Of a DNA stretch of 64,000 nt, positions 11,121 through 23,397 are shown piece after piece. A model generated the notes under the pieces. That model was given only the letters and a program-made list of their open reading frames with translations. It did no database searches and was not told the DNA's origin. Every line of letters starts with the position of its first letter. Position 1 is the stretch's first letter. The translations under genes were made by a program, and so were the position numbers. The DNA is from Xiphophorus maculatus (taxonomy: Eukaryota; Chordata; Actinopteri; Cyprinodontiformes; Poeciliidae): NCBI RefSeq assembly GCF_002775205.1, contig NC_036447.1, forward strand, positions 28,208,245 through 28,272,244, read 5' to 3'.

Positions 11121-14100
11121 AATGTGACCAGTATCATGGGATCAGAGAGCTTTGTGTTGAAAATCACTAGAGAGAGAACAAGAGACAAGATGACAATGAG
11201 TCACTATTCTCTGAAAAGCAATTGTTGATTTTACAGGGTTAGAAACCGGCCTTTGGCTATTAAAACATGCACTATTTACTTTTTTTTACTAAACTCAACA
11301 CATCACAGCACAGTGACAGAGGTGGAACACCTCAAAGTCATTTTATCAAGCTATTTCAAAGCCTGATAAATGACAGCCGTCCTGAAGGCTTTGTCCATCC
11401 ATTGTCGTTGTCCTTTCACCTTAATACCTGCGTTTTTCTTTTGAGCAGGAGCTGGGGAGTGGCAATCAGATATTTTACAGTCAATGTGGCATAAAGAGGC
11501 CTTTAACGCCACAACAAACACATTCAGAGACAATAATAGATCTGTGGAAAGAATGCTGAAACTTTACACCGTTCAGCTCTCTGACAATGGGTGTTGGGAC
11601 ATCTAGTAAATCTTTGTAAAAATGTTTCGCGTTTATTGTCTCTCTTGGTCCTCCGTCTGTCAGAAAAAGATCAAAACTATCTGAGTTATTTTGAAGGCAA
11701 GGAGTGGAGGCGTGGGGCAAACAGAGAATAAAATTTGAATTATTATTTAATTTTCTGGTTTTATGGAATAATTAACCGGTGGGGACCAAAGTCTTCTCAA
11801 TGTTTTGAGCTTGAACAATAAGGTTTTCCACCAAAATTGTGTTTAATATGTTTTTGGACTGTTCTATATATTAAATATTGACTAATAACCCCAAACATAC
11901 CTTCTTTTTTTTTTTTTACATGGAACTGAAACATTTTTGTTGTTCGTATTATTTGTTTTTAACTTTGTGCATATCCTCAACGTACGGCCGCAAATAAATG
12001 ATAAATAAAAAATAGCTACTGGCCTAAGTTTCACCATATCTACATTTAAACAACTCTTAAGGAGTTTAAAACAACTGGAACAAAATAAGGCTGCATAAGA
12101 AGGGTTTTTGTTTTCATCCAACATCTTGTTCAGTCATTAAATCTGGGACGGAAGCTCCCAACAGCCATAAATAAGCCTTGATTTTCAGCAGTAAAACAAA
12201 CGCTGATGTTTCTGTCAAAGCGATTACACGTCAGTTTTGCTAACACCGGTCTCTGTGTTTTCTTCACTTTGGAGAAAGGAAAGAAAGAAAGCTGAGGTTT
12301 TAATTACTACCAGGTGTTTAGGTCATAACTTGTAGACACAAACCCCAAAATTATTACTTTGATAGAAGTATTTACTGCCTCTTTTGCAGAGTTTTTACTC
12401 TACTACAGTAAAATTTAAAGTATAAGCTGTCGACTATTTTCAACTCAAAAGACAAGCTTAAAAAATAATCCACTTAGAAATATCTTCCTTATACAAAACC
12501 ACATCAAAAAATGAGTAGTACTTCCACACTATGGTCTTTTTTTCTGGAGTAAATTTCTTCCCTCGTAATTTGTTTTTACCCCCAGAAAATACATGATGTT
12601 GATGAATTAGAACCGTTTAAAAAAACTGCAGCAAAATATACCAAACAAAAAGTCAAAATTATTGCTCAGGTCTCTTTTAGGACTTCCAAATATCGCCATT
12701 TCAGATCTTTCTCCATGTTTCAACCCTTTCTGAGGGCACAGAACTTAGCTTTAAACATCACAATGTCTACATCACGAGATATAAAAAAGATTGAGGTGGT
12801 AGATAACAATTATGCTAACATGTGATCAATAATTTATGAATTGTGCTAATGTCGAATATTTTCTCTTTTTTTAAGCCCCTTTAAATAGGTATCAGTTTGA
12901 ACCACTCACTAACACTACACTGATTGTGTATTTAATTTACAATTAACATCAATCTGACATAAATGGGAGATTATGTCCACAGTTTACCAGCGTCCATTAA
13001 TAGGCTTACATAATGACACCAATTAAAATAGTTTGTGAGTGCAGTCGCACAAACATGTCTCAGTCTCTCTGAAGAGGAATCACTGGGTGGCGAGACCACA
13101 AATCTTGAATTTTACGGCAAATTTTCTTTACGTGTGGGTTTGTTTGGTTTTTGTGACTTTCTCTAATTTTCTCTAATTGTCAAAGCGATTACACTGTAAT
13201 AACCCCACTTTCTCTAATTGTCTAATAGACAATTAATGTAGCAGTTCTGAAAACGAAAAGGCTCGTCTTGTGTTGAGCCCGTGAGGATAAATGACAGGCA
13301 GGTTTAAATCTGGGTGTTTGCTCAGGATCGCTCCGTGAAACATTTGTAAATACAGAAGAGAAAGGGCAAACATCACTCGGGTTATTTAAAAGAGAAATTC
13401 CCCCAAGTTCAAAGGTCAAGTTTGAAAGGTCAAAAAAAATCTGCTACTTTAAACAATAATATCAATTTTTTTTTTTTTTTTTACAAAAAACTAAATTCTC
13501 TGTAAAGACAAACATATTAATTAAAAGTTATGAGAAACTTTCAAATGTGTAGAAAAGAAATAAAATGAATTATGATGTTTAAAAGAACAACATGAGAGTT
13601 CGGATTGACAACTAATGAGTCATACAGCAATAAATAATACTGATGTAATTATCCTTACAAAGTTCCCATTACAAATAGACATGTATATAAATAGAACTTT
13701 TGGAAAAACTGCCATTGATGTTGAAAGGCGCTAACAGAGCTGGTTAATTCACGGCGTTGTTTGCATTTATATATGAGAAGCAAGCAATGAAGGATCAGAT
13801 TGTCGCTGCTTTTGTAATTCCCTTTTTTCCCCCCTCTTCATAAGCTTTTAATCTTTCACTTCATAACCGGTCCGGATGGTGTGAACCACGCATGAATCAG
13901 CATTTCTCTTGTTTCTTTTTTGGAAAGATGGATCACATTTAAAAGACGCTCAACTGTATGTTGTGGACCCTAAAGGTTTACAATTCATTGATCTCTCCTT
14001 TAAGAAAATGTCTGGCAGAGAAATAAAGTATAACAAGAAGTCCCTGAAATCAGAGTGAAATCTTTTACCTTGTTTGTATGTGGAGTCCTCCGGGTGCTGT

Positions 14101-14820
14101 GGAGCGTCTCTCTCTCTCTCCCTCCTGATACCTGAGACTGCTGTGTTAATTGCGCAGGGTGTGTTGCCTTGTGACGATGTCACAGGTGAGGAAGGTGGCT
14201 GCCTCGGCCGTGGCTCAAGGGGGAAGAGCCAAACTAGGATTCAAGGTAGTGTGACAATGCAGTCACAGCTGGCGTTTCAGCAAATCAGTGCTACTGAGAA
14301 AGTGAGCAAAAAAAAAAAGAGAGATTCATGTTTCATGTTTTCTTCAGCAGAATTTTATACTGTTTTATTTACTTGAGCTTTGTTTAAAGTAAAAATAAAA
14401 CTTAATTCCATGTGAAAACTCAAAGATGAACAAATTTCACGTGGATTTATTCTGAATGCTGAACAGTAATCTGTCACCACCCCCACTGCAGTTCCAAGAA
14501 ACACCAAAATAAGGGTGAACTGGTCTGACGTTGATCACAGGTGACCGTGATGGATAATGCCTTTATCGAGCTATGTGCCTTTCTTTTTTCAAACAAGTCT
14601 GTGTTGTTCTTTCATCAAAAGGTAAACATATCAGAAAAATGCAGGCATGCTCTGTTAGGGCTGCAAGGAAATGTGTTTAACCCCAACATTTGAGGGAACT
14701 AAATTTATTCACATATACAAACCCACACCCATGCACACCACATTGCGAGCATACCCAAATCAAGTTTAACAGGTTTTCTTCTCTCACGACTTAATACGTT
14801 GAGGTCTGTATTACAGTAGA
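11121..14820. other. Intergenic, no gene recognised
   Basis: This is the spacer upstream of the signal-peptide exon and part of the divergent interval with ears2. It is A/T-rich with homopolymer runs (T-run near 13468) and a CT-rich patch at 14110. Short open frames here have no codon-use or domain signal, and I see no RNA gene. Confidence 0.5.
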
Positions 14821-14829
14821 CTTTTGACT

Positions 14830-15400
14830 CACAGTTCCTGACATGGTCAATAGTGGCTCACTGCGTTATGTTCTGGGTTGTTTTGAGGTTTGACTATTCT
14901 GTCTTCCTCATGTTCTATCATTTGATCAGTCTGGTTTCTGTTTTACTTTTTGTTCAGTCCTTCTTGGTGTTTGTAGATGTGTTTATGTCTTGTGTCTAGT
15001 TATTCTTTGCTACTCTAGTTCAAGCATGCTTCTTTGGTCTGGCTATTCTGTAGGGTTAGATTTATTTCCTAGGCTCCTGTGTACTCTCCCTTGGCCCTAG
15101 CTTCCCTTCTGCTCTCTCCCCTCACACCTGCAACCCATTTCAGCTGTCTGTTTCTTGTTCAGTAATCAATCTCCCCAGTAAATATAAAACTCATTCTCAG
15201 TACCTCCTTGCTTGTTCCTCCGTGTCTAATCTTGTTTTGTTTTTTGTTTTTTTATTGCTACTGGATTTCTGGTTTTTGTTCTGCATTGGCTCCTTGTGGT
15301 TCCTGTTGTTTTTTGTACATTTTTTAGATCAATTTTTTGCATTAAAGCAGTTAGCATGCTCCCAGCTCCAGTCTGCATTTTGGTGCATCCATAAACTCAT
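14830..15400 (+). repeat. LTR-like or dispersed-element remnant
   Basis: A T/C-rich block runs through CTCACACCTGCAACCC, a TATA-like AATATAAAAC and CTTGCTTGTTCCTCCGTG to CTGCATTTTGGTGCATCC. This succession is typical of a family of fish LTR or DIRS-like sequences. Termini and target-site duplication could not be defined, so the class is uncertain. Confidence 0.35.
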
Positions 15401-16467
15401 AATTTATGACATACTAGAGTTCTAAGCATTGGACAACTATAAGCCTAAAGATTTTTTTCTTTCTTTATATTGTCCCTTGTAGGTAAAATGTCAGAATTAA
15501 AAGGGGAAAATATTCTAAAAACAGGGGACAGACATTAGTTTCTTTCTCGTCACATGTCATTTGACGTTGATTTCGTGAGGCAGACCAACGCAAAGTGGTG
15601 CATAGCTGTGAAGTGAAAGAAAAATGATACACGATTTTCAGTGTTAAACCAAGAAACACACATCACACAGGCTAGAAGAAAACGTTGTAGGGAATTGTGA
15701 GGCAGCCATGGGTTATGTGATGATATCCCAAGTGTTGAACGTCTTAAAGAGCAACATTCAGTTCCTCAACCAGGAGTGTACAACGGCTACCTACTGTTTT
15801 ACTGAACAGTGCTGCAAATAATGCATGTTTTGAACCCCAGTGTCACCACATGGAGTCGTCTTTTGAGCCAATTAACTTGAATAAGTACTTTCAAAGTAAT
15901 AAACAAAACAAAAAACGCAATGTGTGACATGAATGCAACATATAACACATAGAGATGTACTGGAGTAGAAGGCACAGATACTCAATGAAAGAAGTCCTGA
16001 AATAATAAAACACAGTAAAAGATTTAAAAAATAAATATAATGTAATGTAATGTAGTATAATATAAAACAAAGCAGTTTCTAAGAACACTTTTATGGGCTT
16101 TTAAAATGAACATGCCACTCAGAATATGGCAGGAACGCAACGCATAGATGAATCTTTTTCTCCATATCTCTCAACAGAGAAACGAATGCAACGTGGTGTC
16201 TTGCCTTCTGGCGCCCTCTAAAGGGAGAAGCTGAAAAATACGAAATTGGCCATAAAGAGAGCTGCCCGCTCGCTAGATGGCAGTGTTAGGAACATTAGTG
16301 GTTTCTCCAGTCGTATTACTCACACGAAGAAGAATATTAGTCACGTTTGACCCAAACATTGACAGAAAGTAGAAGCCAAATGGGAGCTTCTGCTAAAATG
16401 TGATCATGTTCTTTCTCGCAATGTGTGTTTTTTGGTTGTTAGTTAGTAATTAAACCGTGTTGCCGCC
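15401..16467. other. Upstream region of ears2
   Basis: No gene is seen. The proximal part (16200-16467) is less A/T-rich and contains a CTCF-like core (16271-16283). The start codon context GCCGCCATG is strong. No TATA box was identified. Confidence 0.4.
16271..16283 (+). promoter_or_regulatory. CTCF-like motif upstream of ears2
   Basis: CGCTAGATGGCAG matches the core of the vertebrate CTCF consensus fairly well, about 190 bp upstream of the ears2 start codon. It is a sequence match only. Confidence 0.3.
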
Positions 16468-19400
16468 ATGTTGGTGTGGTTGAAGACCTGCAGACGGTGT
16501 TTTCTGCGGAGTCCTGTTCTTCTAAGAGGGTTTCAGTCTGTTACAGCAGTCAGACACAGACGGGCTGAGCCCCAGGTAAACTCAGCCGCTGTGTACCGAT
16601 GGTGCTCCACTGTTCAGGGCGAGGTGAGGGTCCGGTTCGCCCCCAGCCCCACAGGTAAGGTCCTCAGTTAACGTGGAGTTATTCTATGTTGGGAGATAAT
16701 AGCAGTTACTTAATCATCCTCTTTGTGTGTCGTAAAGCATACACGTATTAAACAACATGCTTATAATGTTCAGTGTAAAACTTGGAGTTTCAGATTGTGC
16801 CAAGAGTTGAAGTATGCTTCACTTTTCCCACATGCTAGTTTACACCCTTATTCTAAAATTAATTTGTTGGCATTATGTGTGTAGTTTTTGTTTTTGTTTT
16901 TGTTTTTTGGCCGGGAGAGGGGACACATCTAATCCATTTTGGAATACAACTGTAACATCACAAAATGTGCTAAAAGTGAAGCGCTGTGAATTCTTCCTGC
17001 AGATGGACTATATTCACGTGTGTGCGGATTAGAGGCTTTATATGTGTTAATATGTATTTCTACAATAAGTAGCACATTAGACAATTTTTTTCGTCTAAAT
17101 CTTCTAAATTAATTTGTAACTAAAAGCAATAACGTCAGTTAAGTGATTGTCTTTAATCAAGAAATAATTAGTTAAGTACTTCTGAAGTTCTTAGCTAGAT
17201 GGATATTTACTTAGGAAAATGTAATCATTTAATAGGTTTGTAGACTATTTTAATAAAAGCATGGTGCATTGTATGTTTTATGGCCATGTGGGAATTTAGA
17301 CTTCCAGTCTGTTTGGAAAATGAGAGATTTCTTTTATGGAAACATCTTTTTGTCTGATTTAAGAACTATATTTTTTAATGTATAACCACCTGCTTATAGA
17401 TCTACTTATCTAGGTCTGGTTCTTGATTGCTGTGGTTTACAGGCTTTTTGCACCTTGGAGGTCTCAGAACTGCTCTCTACAATTATATTTTTGCTAAGAA
17501 ATATGGAGGCGAGTTCATCCTGCGACTGGAGGACACGGATCAGAGCAGGCTGGTTTCTGGAGCAGCAGAGTCCATAGAGGACATGTTGGAGTGGGCTGGT
17601 AAGAGGTTTTTCAAAGAATCTGGATTGTTTGACACAGTCCGGTGTGGGCGCGAACGAAGCGAAGCAGCTGAAAATATAACAAATGAAAACCTAAGCCTAG
17701 TGGTAGGGCCGCTAGGGCAGTCAGATTTTTGTGTTGAAAAAATGCTAAAAGTTGAAAAAATGTAGAGGTTGACGAGCAAGCATCATAATTTGGAAATAAT
17801 AGCTTATTAGGTCAACACAAGCAGGTGCAGCACAATTGGTTCACACCTTCTCGCACCCAGTTCAGTGTGTCAACTATAAACCTAGCTTGATCCAGCTTTA
17901 GTGTCACTGTTACTGGTGTATAAAACCCCTTTTTAAAATAAACAACACTTAGCCTGGTGGGGAAGTAAGTGTAGCCTAGTGGCCCACCAGACTTCTAATA
18001 CATTAGGGGGAAACCCTGAATTTTGGTCCCCAATTAAACCGAGTCTACCAGAGGATCAGGTGTGAAGATTAGATTACTGTTGTAGCAAAGCTATCCACTC
18101 TAATTGTCAGTACAATATGGTAAAGACAGTTAAAAACATTAACTTTGGAATCTATTTCTGTTTGTTTTACAATTTTAAACCCTTATTTTATCACTATATA
18201 AAGGATAGTCTAGTCTCTAGTGTCTACCTCCACCTGCAGGTATTCCACCAGATGAGAGTCCTCGTCGGGGAGGGCCCCAGGGTCCATACCTCCAGTCCCA
18301 AAGATTAGACCTCTACAATGAGACTGCCAGGAAGCTTGTAGAGAGTGGTCATGGCTACTACTGCTTCTGCAGCCCCCAGAGGCTGGAGCTGCTGAAAAAA
18401 GAGGCTCTAAGGGCCGGCCAGACACCACGGTACCTAAACGGTCTCGAAAATTTGTTCCTGAACAACCAAAATGGATCAAAGACGTCTGCAGGATTTTTGC
18501 AAAGAACTGAGTGTTTGCCTGTTTCTACAGCTACGACAACAGATGCCGTCACCTGCGAGCGGACCAGGTCCAGGAGAAGCTGGCTCAGGGAGCTCCGCAT
18601 GTGGTCAGGTTTCGACTGGAAGCCGGTGTCGAGTCTTTCCAGGACCTGATCTTCGGGTGGAACCGCCACGAGGTGGCCCAGGTCGGTCTGGAGGGGAATT
18701 CACCATGAAAGGTGTGGGTTGGGAACGGCAGCACGCCATTACTCTGGACCTGGGGGGACACCAAAGTGCATTTCTTCAACCTGTTTATTCTTATCCTCAG
18801 GTGGAGGGCGATCCAGTTGTGATTAAAGCAGATGGCTTCCCCACCTACCACCTGGCCAACATCGTAGACGATCATTACATGAAGATCAGCCACGTTCTGC
18901 GAGGATCCGAGTGGCTCATCTCGACCTCCAAGCATCTCCTCATGTACCGCGCGCTGGGATGGACACCGCCCACCTTCGGACATCTGCCGCTTCTGATGAA
19001 TAGTGACGGCAGCAAGCTGTCCAAGAGGCAGGGGGACATATTCATTGAAAACTTCTGTAGGGATGGGGTTCTCCCTGAGGCTCTGCTGGATATCACAACC
19101 AACTGTGGATCTGGATTTACCTGTAAGTGACAAAGGTCAGCATGTAACAGTTAGGGGTGTCCCGATACAACTTTTTCACTTCTGATACGATATCGATATC
19201 GCAGCTTTGAGTACTGCCCGATAACGATATTGAAAAGACATGATCAAGTGATATTATTGAGAGAACAATAGGTAAGAGAAAAACGGACCTATTTATTATT
19301 AACTAATTAGTCTGCGTGCAGGATATAAGTGTTGATGGATAGAAATGCTAGGGTAGATTAAATGCTGGAGCTGAGATTTTAGATGCAGGCCGATATAATC

Positions 19401-22400
19401 CGATACTTGTTTTTTGGCTGATATCGGATCAGTTTTTGATATCAATATCAGATCAGGATCACCCCAGTAGCAATAAGCTTAAGATGAGTGCTGTCAATAT
19501 TAACTTAATTTAAGTAATAATAATTATTTGTTATTTGTTTTACAGCCAATCGAATGGGACGGAGGTTAGAGGAACTGATTTCTGAGTTTAATCCTTCAAA
19601 GATCACAACTCACTCTGCTTTGTTAGACCTAGAGAAGCTACCAGAGTTCAACAGGTGGGGGAGAAATCAACTTCATACGAATCTGTATTAAATCCATCCA
19701 ACCATATTACAAAGACTGTTTTTAAAATGGAACTTATTCTGGAAATTACTCAACCGGAAGTTATTGTTTTTCTAAAGAATCATAAATTGATTGCTCTCCG
19801 TTTCTCTTTGGGACTTTGGACAGAATTCATCTGCAGCAGCGAATTGAAGATGAGCAGAAGTGTTGTGTGCTTATAAAAGATCTACAGCAGCAAATCCAGC
19901 AGGTTTACGCTGCAGAGATCCAGGATAAAGAAGTGCTTGAAGGAGATTATATTAGACGTGTGCTACATCTCCGTAAGGTAATCTCAGCTACATTTGCTTT
20001 ATTTCTACTGAGCGGTACACCACGGCCTGCTGCAATTCAGTACGCTATTTTATCTGTTTCCATTGTAGTATAAGCTAATCCTTTATGTTCACATATATGT
20101 TGTCTGTTAATTTTTGTATTGTGTTTTTTTTTATTAAAAAAGCAGTATGTTTTGAGAAACTTAAAGTTTTTTGCATCTTCCGAAACCCTCTGTTGTGCAG
20201 GATTTTGTGTGTCAGCTACCTCAGTGAACGACGTTGAACTTGCAAAAGTTCAGTTTAGTTTTCAGTTTTATTGTGCAAAATTTGTAAAGGCTAATGTTTC
20301 AACACTATCTGTCTTCATCACAGTAACTAAAGTCACCAGCTTATTTGACTTTGACAGTGGCTTGTGAAAATATTCACATCCCTTAACTTTCAAAATTTTC
20401 TCTTGTACAATCACAAATTTTATTGTCCATTGGGGTGCATTCACACCAGCCCTGTTTAGTCCGCTTAAATCAAATTCTAGTTTGTTTGTCCTGAAAGTGC
20501 GGTTTGATTGATGAGATGTGAATGCGCAATTGTAAACTCTGCTTCAGAGCAAAAAAGTGAACTTTGATCCACCTAAAAACCTGGACCGCAGTTCAGTTGA
20601 AGTGAACTGAGTCGCAGTTCAAATGCACGTGTGGATGCAAGTGGACCGAAGGCCGTCCAAAAGCAGGAAGTGGACTACAGCACAGGGCATTCTGGGTCAA
20701 TAGAGCCAAAATTAATGCACTAGCAGGAGAAGTAGCTAGTGGTCTTTTAGAAAATATGAAAGAGAGATCCTGCAACTGCTAAAATCTGACTGTAGTCCAT
20801 TTCTGTTTACGTTTTGAGAAGAAGGAAGCTGCGTTGGCCTTCCTATGAGATTTTTGTGTCATTTCCTTTGGTGGTTCTTGGTGCAGTGCCACCACAGGCG
20901 TGGAGGGGAGCAGGTCTTTCAATAAGTTTGGATTGTTTGACACAGTGCAGTGTGAAAGCAAATTGCACCAGCTGAAAATGCAGCAAATGTCGCAATTTTG
21001 GCCCCCAATCAAACCTAGGCTACCAGAGTATCAAGTGGGAAAATAACCTTAGTGTGACTTTATGAGATAGATCAACATGAAGTTTCATATAGTGTATTTT
21101 CCGATTTAAATTGTTTTTCAAGACATTGCATGTCTAAAGTAATATCTTCAGTAGTAATGTATTGCTTTCTCTTCAACAGGGTCACATAACTTCCATGAAG
21201 GAGCTTGTAAGCCCAACCTATTCCTATCTGTGGGTGCGCCCTTCCCTGTCCATCCAGCAGGTGGCAGCACTGACCAAGGAGGCTTCTCATATTGCGTCGT
21301 TAGTTCTGAGGTTTGAAAGCAGGTCTTTACGGCATATCAGCAGTGTTTTGTCAAGTTTATGAATATTTGTGTGTGTGTGTAGGTTAATAGAAGAGCAGGG
21401 AGAGGAGCTGTCAGTGGACCAACTAACCAAAGATCTAAAGAGTTTGCCTAAGCAGACCAAAGCTACCAAGTATAGAGAGGTGATGAAGATGCTGCGCCTG
21501 GTTCTCAGTGGCCTGCAGGTACCAGTCTACGTTGCTTTGAGCTCTAAAATGCGTGTGTTATGTTTAACAGATGTTGGCTGATTCAAACTGAGGCTAATAA
21601 GACCCACACCACAGAGCTGCTCACTCTCATGATGCATAGGTCTCACACTTTCTGCCAATGAGTCATTTGTCAGCCTTATGAGTAAAGTCTAAAATCTAAC
21701 CGATGAGCTAAAATACTCTGCATTCATTCTTCAGAATACAAAGAATATAAAGATTTTTTTTTTTTATCTTTAAGAAAAAAGAAAAGATCATTTTTGAAAG
21801 TTTGTTTGCCTGTTGGCTATAGTGGTACATTTAAAAAAAACAATTTAAAATTGCGTAAAAGTTCAATATTTCTTCCCCGTCATCTCAGAAAGTGAAGCTC
21901 GTACATTTTATCTAGAATCAACACGCATATATTTCAAGCCTTTGCTTCTTGTAATTTAATGATTATGGCTCAGAAAATTAGAATACTGTGCAGAATGTCA
22001 TTCTTGGAAACTGGTGGTGTCACACACTAATCAACTGATGAACACAAAACACCTGCAAATTTTTCGTCAGCCTTTCAGTGGTCTCTCAGTCTGGGTCAGT
22101 AGACCACACAGTCATGGGGAAGTCTGCTGAGTGGACAGATATCCAGAACACTCAGAGACATACCTGGAGTCGTCCTTTGATTCTTTTATGCATGTTTGAG
22201 AAATCCTTCAATCTCCCATAGCAACCATTCAGCTGTGCAAAACGCCTGGTCCGAACCGGCTCTGCCTTCGAGGACAAAGCTCCTCCTCACAGCTGCAGTA
22301 TTAATGTTGAACTCAGGGCTGCCAATGACCTGCCAGCTGTTATCTTGACTTCAGTATTTCCAACTTGGTACTCAGAAAATGTTTCTTCTAAGTTGAAATG

Positions 22401-23397
22401 AAATGTAGTCTCTATAGACCAGGGGTCACCAACTCCAGTCCTCGGGGAAAAAAAAAAAAGTTTTTACTCCACTCTATGTAAGCAATAAGTAGTGAGGGTC
22501 TGACAATGAGTCTGGTAGACTAGAATAAAACTGTGTCAGGTCTAGAGCTTGTGCTTTTGTTTTGGAAAATATATTTCCTGAAAAGCACAGCTCTTATGGC
22601 GTGATTTTTGGAATGTTATTGGGTATATCTTTGACACCATCAGGGCTTTGCTTCATCTCAGTTCTCACTGGCAGCAGGAAGTTTTATCACACAGCCATAT
22701 TTAAAACCACCGCAACAAGAGCGATATTTTAATCTGACTTCAGAAGTCTGTATTTTACAAAGCAATCTTTTATTCTGGCTTCTGCATGTTTCTGAAACAA
22801 GAACAAATTTCAAATGTAATAAAAAAAATATGGATTTGCATATAAAATCTCTCTAAAATGAGATTGTTACAAATTTAAGCAATATTTTTTCTCTTTGTGA
22901 ACCTTGCATTTAAGTTTGAAAATAACCCTGACCCTGTGAGACTTCGGATGTCATTTAGACTTTTTACAGACCAGGGCTTTCATTTCTGCTATTATTCTTC
23001 TAAAATTGCATATTTCAAACTTTTTCAGCACTTTCCTGAGCTGACACATAAAAACTAAAAAAAAAACCCATACATTATGTAACTTCTTTTATTTCCATCT
23101 ATTTCATGACTAAGCAGAATTGTCATGTCTTGCTTTATAAAGATGGCAAAGCGCTTCATAAACTCTGTGGCGACTCTGTAAAGCGGCACATTTTTCAGGA
23201 GGGTTACTGAATGAGGAAGTTGCTTCTGATTCAGTTTCACAATCAGTCTGGTATTCTGAGGAAACCTAACTTGCCTACATTTGTTGCCCTCTGCGTTGCA
23301 GCAAGGACCCAGTGTTGCTGAGATGATGGTATCTCTGGGCCCCGCAGAGATCAGACATCGATTCCAGAAGCTTCTGCTGCCTCCAGATTCCTGTTAA
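16468..23397 (+). CDS. ears2: Mitochondrial glutamyl-tRNA synthetase
   Basis: A class I aminoacyl-tRNA synthetase that charges mitochondrial tRNA with glutamate in the matrix. Exons: 16468-16654, 17443-17598, 18240-18429, 18531-18681, 18801-19122, 19546-19654, 19824-19977, 21180-21310, 21383-21518, 23302-23397. All phases join, giving 543 codons, close to the vertebrate protein (human about 523). The N-terminus is Arg-rich, as expected of a mitochondrial presequence. The HIGH-type signature appears as [13 protein letters not shown] (about residues 57-69), split by intron 1. [15 protein letters not shown], the catalytic-domain block [14 protein letters not shown] and the KMSKS-type loop KLSKR (about 300-304) follow in order. 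The C-terminus ends ...[11 protein letters not shown]. The start has a strong Kozak context. Introns carry several transposon fragments. It lies 2.0 kb upstream of gga2 on the same strand, the human order. Confidence 0.95.
17607..18060 (+). repeat. Partial copy of a dispersed element, next to the ears2 exon 2 donor
   Basis: The block containing GGATTGTTTGACACAGT and, near its end, CCAATTAAACCGAGTCTACC matches the end portion of the longer copy at about 20432-21045. It begins within about 10 bases of the ears2 exon 2 splice donor (17599). It is a non-coding DNA-transposon-like fragment. Confidence 0.55.
19152..19468. mobile_element. hAT-like miniature element
   Basis: It starts TAGGGGTGTCCCGATACAA and ends with a degenerate inverse (GGATCACCCCAG). 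The interior has repeated GATATCGATATC/GATATCGG blocks typical of fish hAT-derived elements. It fills most of ears2 intron 5. Related fragments lie near 26790-26850 and 61226-61310. Confidence 0.6.
20355..20431 (+). mobile_element. Tc1-like left-end fragment
   Basis: CAGTGGCTTGTGAAAATATT followed by CACATCCCTTAACTTTC resembles a second fish Tc1 terminal family. It is cut off by the start of the dispersed element at about 20432. Confidence 0.5.
20432..21045 (+). mobile_element. Longer copy of the non-coding DNA element seen in ears2 intron 2
   Basis: It starts at GGTGCATTCACACCAGCC and runs to CCAATCAAACCTAGGCTACC. The last 150 or so bases match the fragment at 17607-18060. No transposase is seen, so it is probably a miniature DNA transposon inserted next to a Tc1 end within ears2 intron 7. 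Confidence 0.55.
22163..22297 (+). repeat. Fragment of the TTAA-type element family
   Basis: This segment (ACCTGGAGTCGTCC, CATGTTTGAGAAAT, CAAAACGCCTGG, CTCCTCACAGCTGCAG) is colinear with parts of the elements at 33517-34041 and 51843-53110. Neither end is present. It lies in ears2 intron 9. Just downstream (about 22425) a short GGGGTCACCAACTCCAGTCC motif is another common fish repeat end. Confidence 0.6.

Noticed and set aside
14074..14376. 100-residue plus-strand open frame near a CT-rich run
   Set aside because: Low-complexity start, no domain, and no splice or promoter support.
18471..19130. 219-residue continuous plus-strand open frame
   Set aside because: It reads through ears2 intron sequence and part of exon 4 out of frame before entering the correct frame of exon 5. 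The spliced model with HIGH/KLSKR motifs explains the region better.
18585..19133. 182-residue open frame antisense to ears2
   Set aside because: It mirrors constrained coding exons of ears2 and has no independent promoter, domain or homology.
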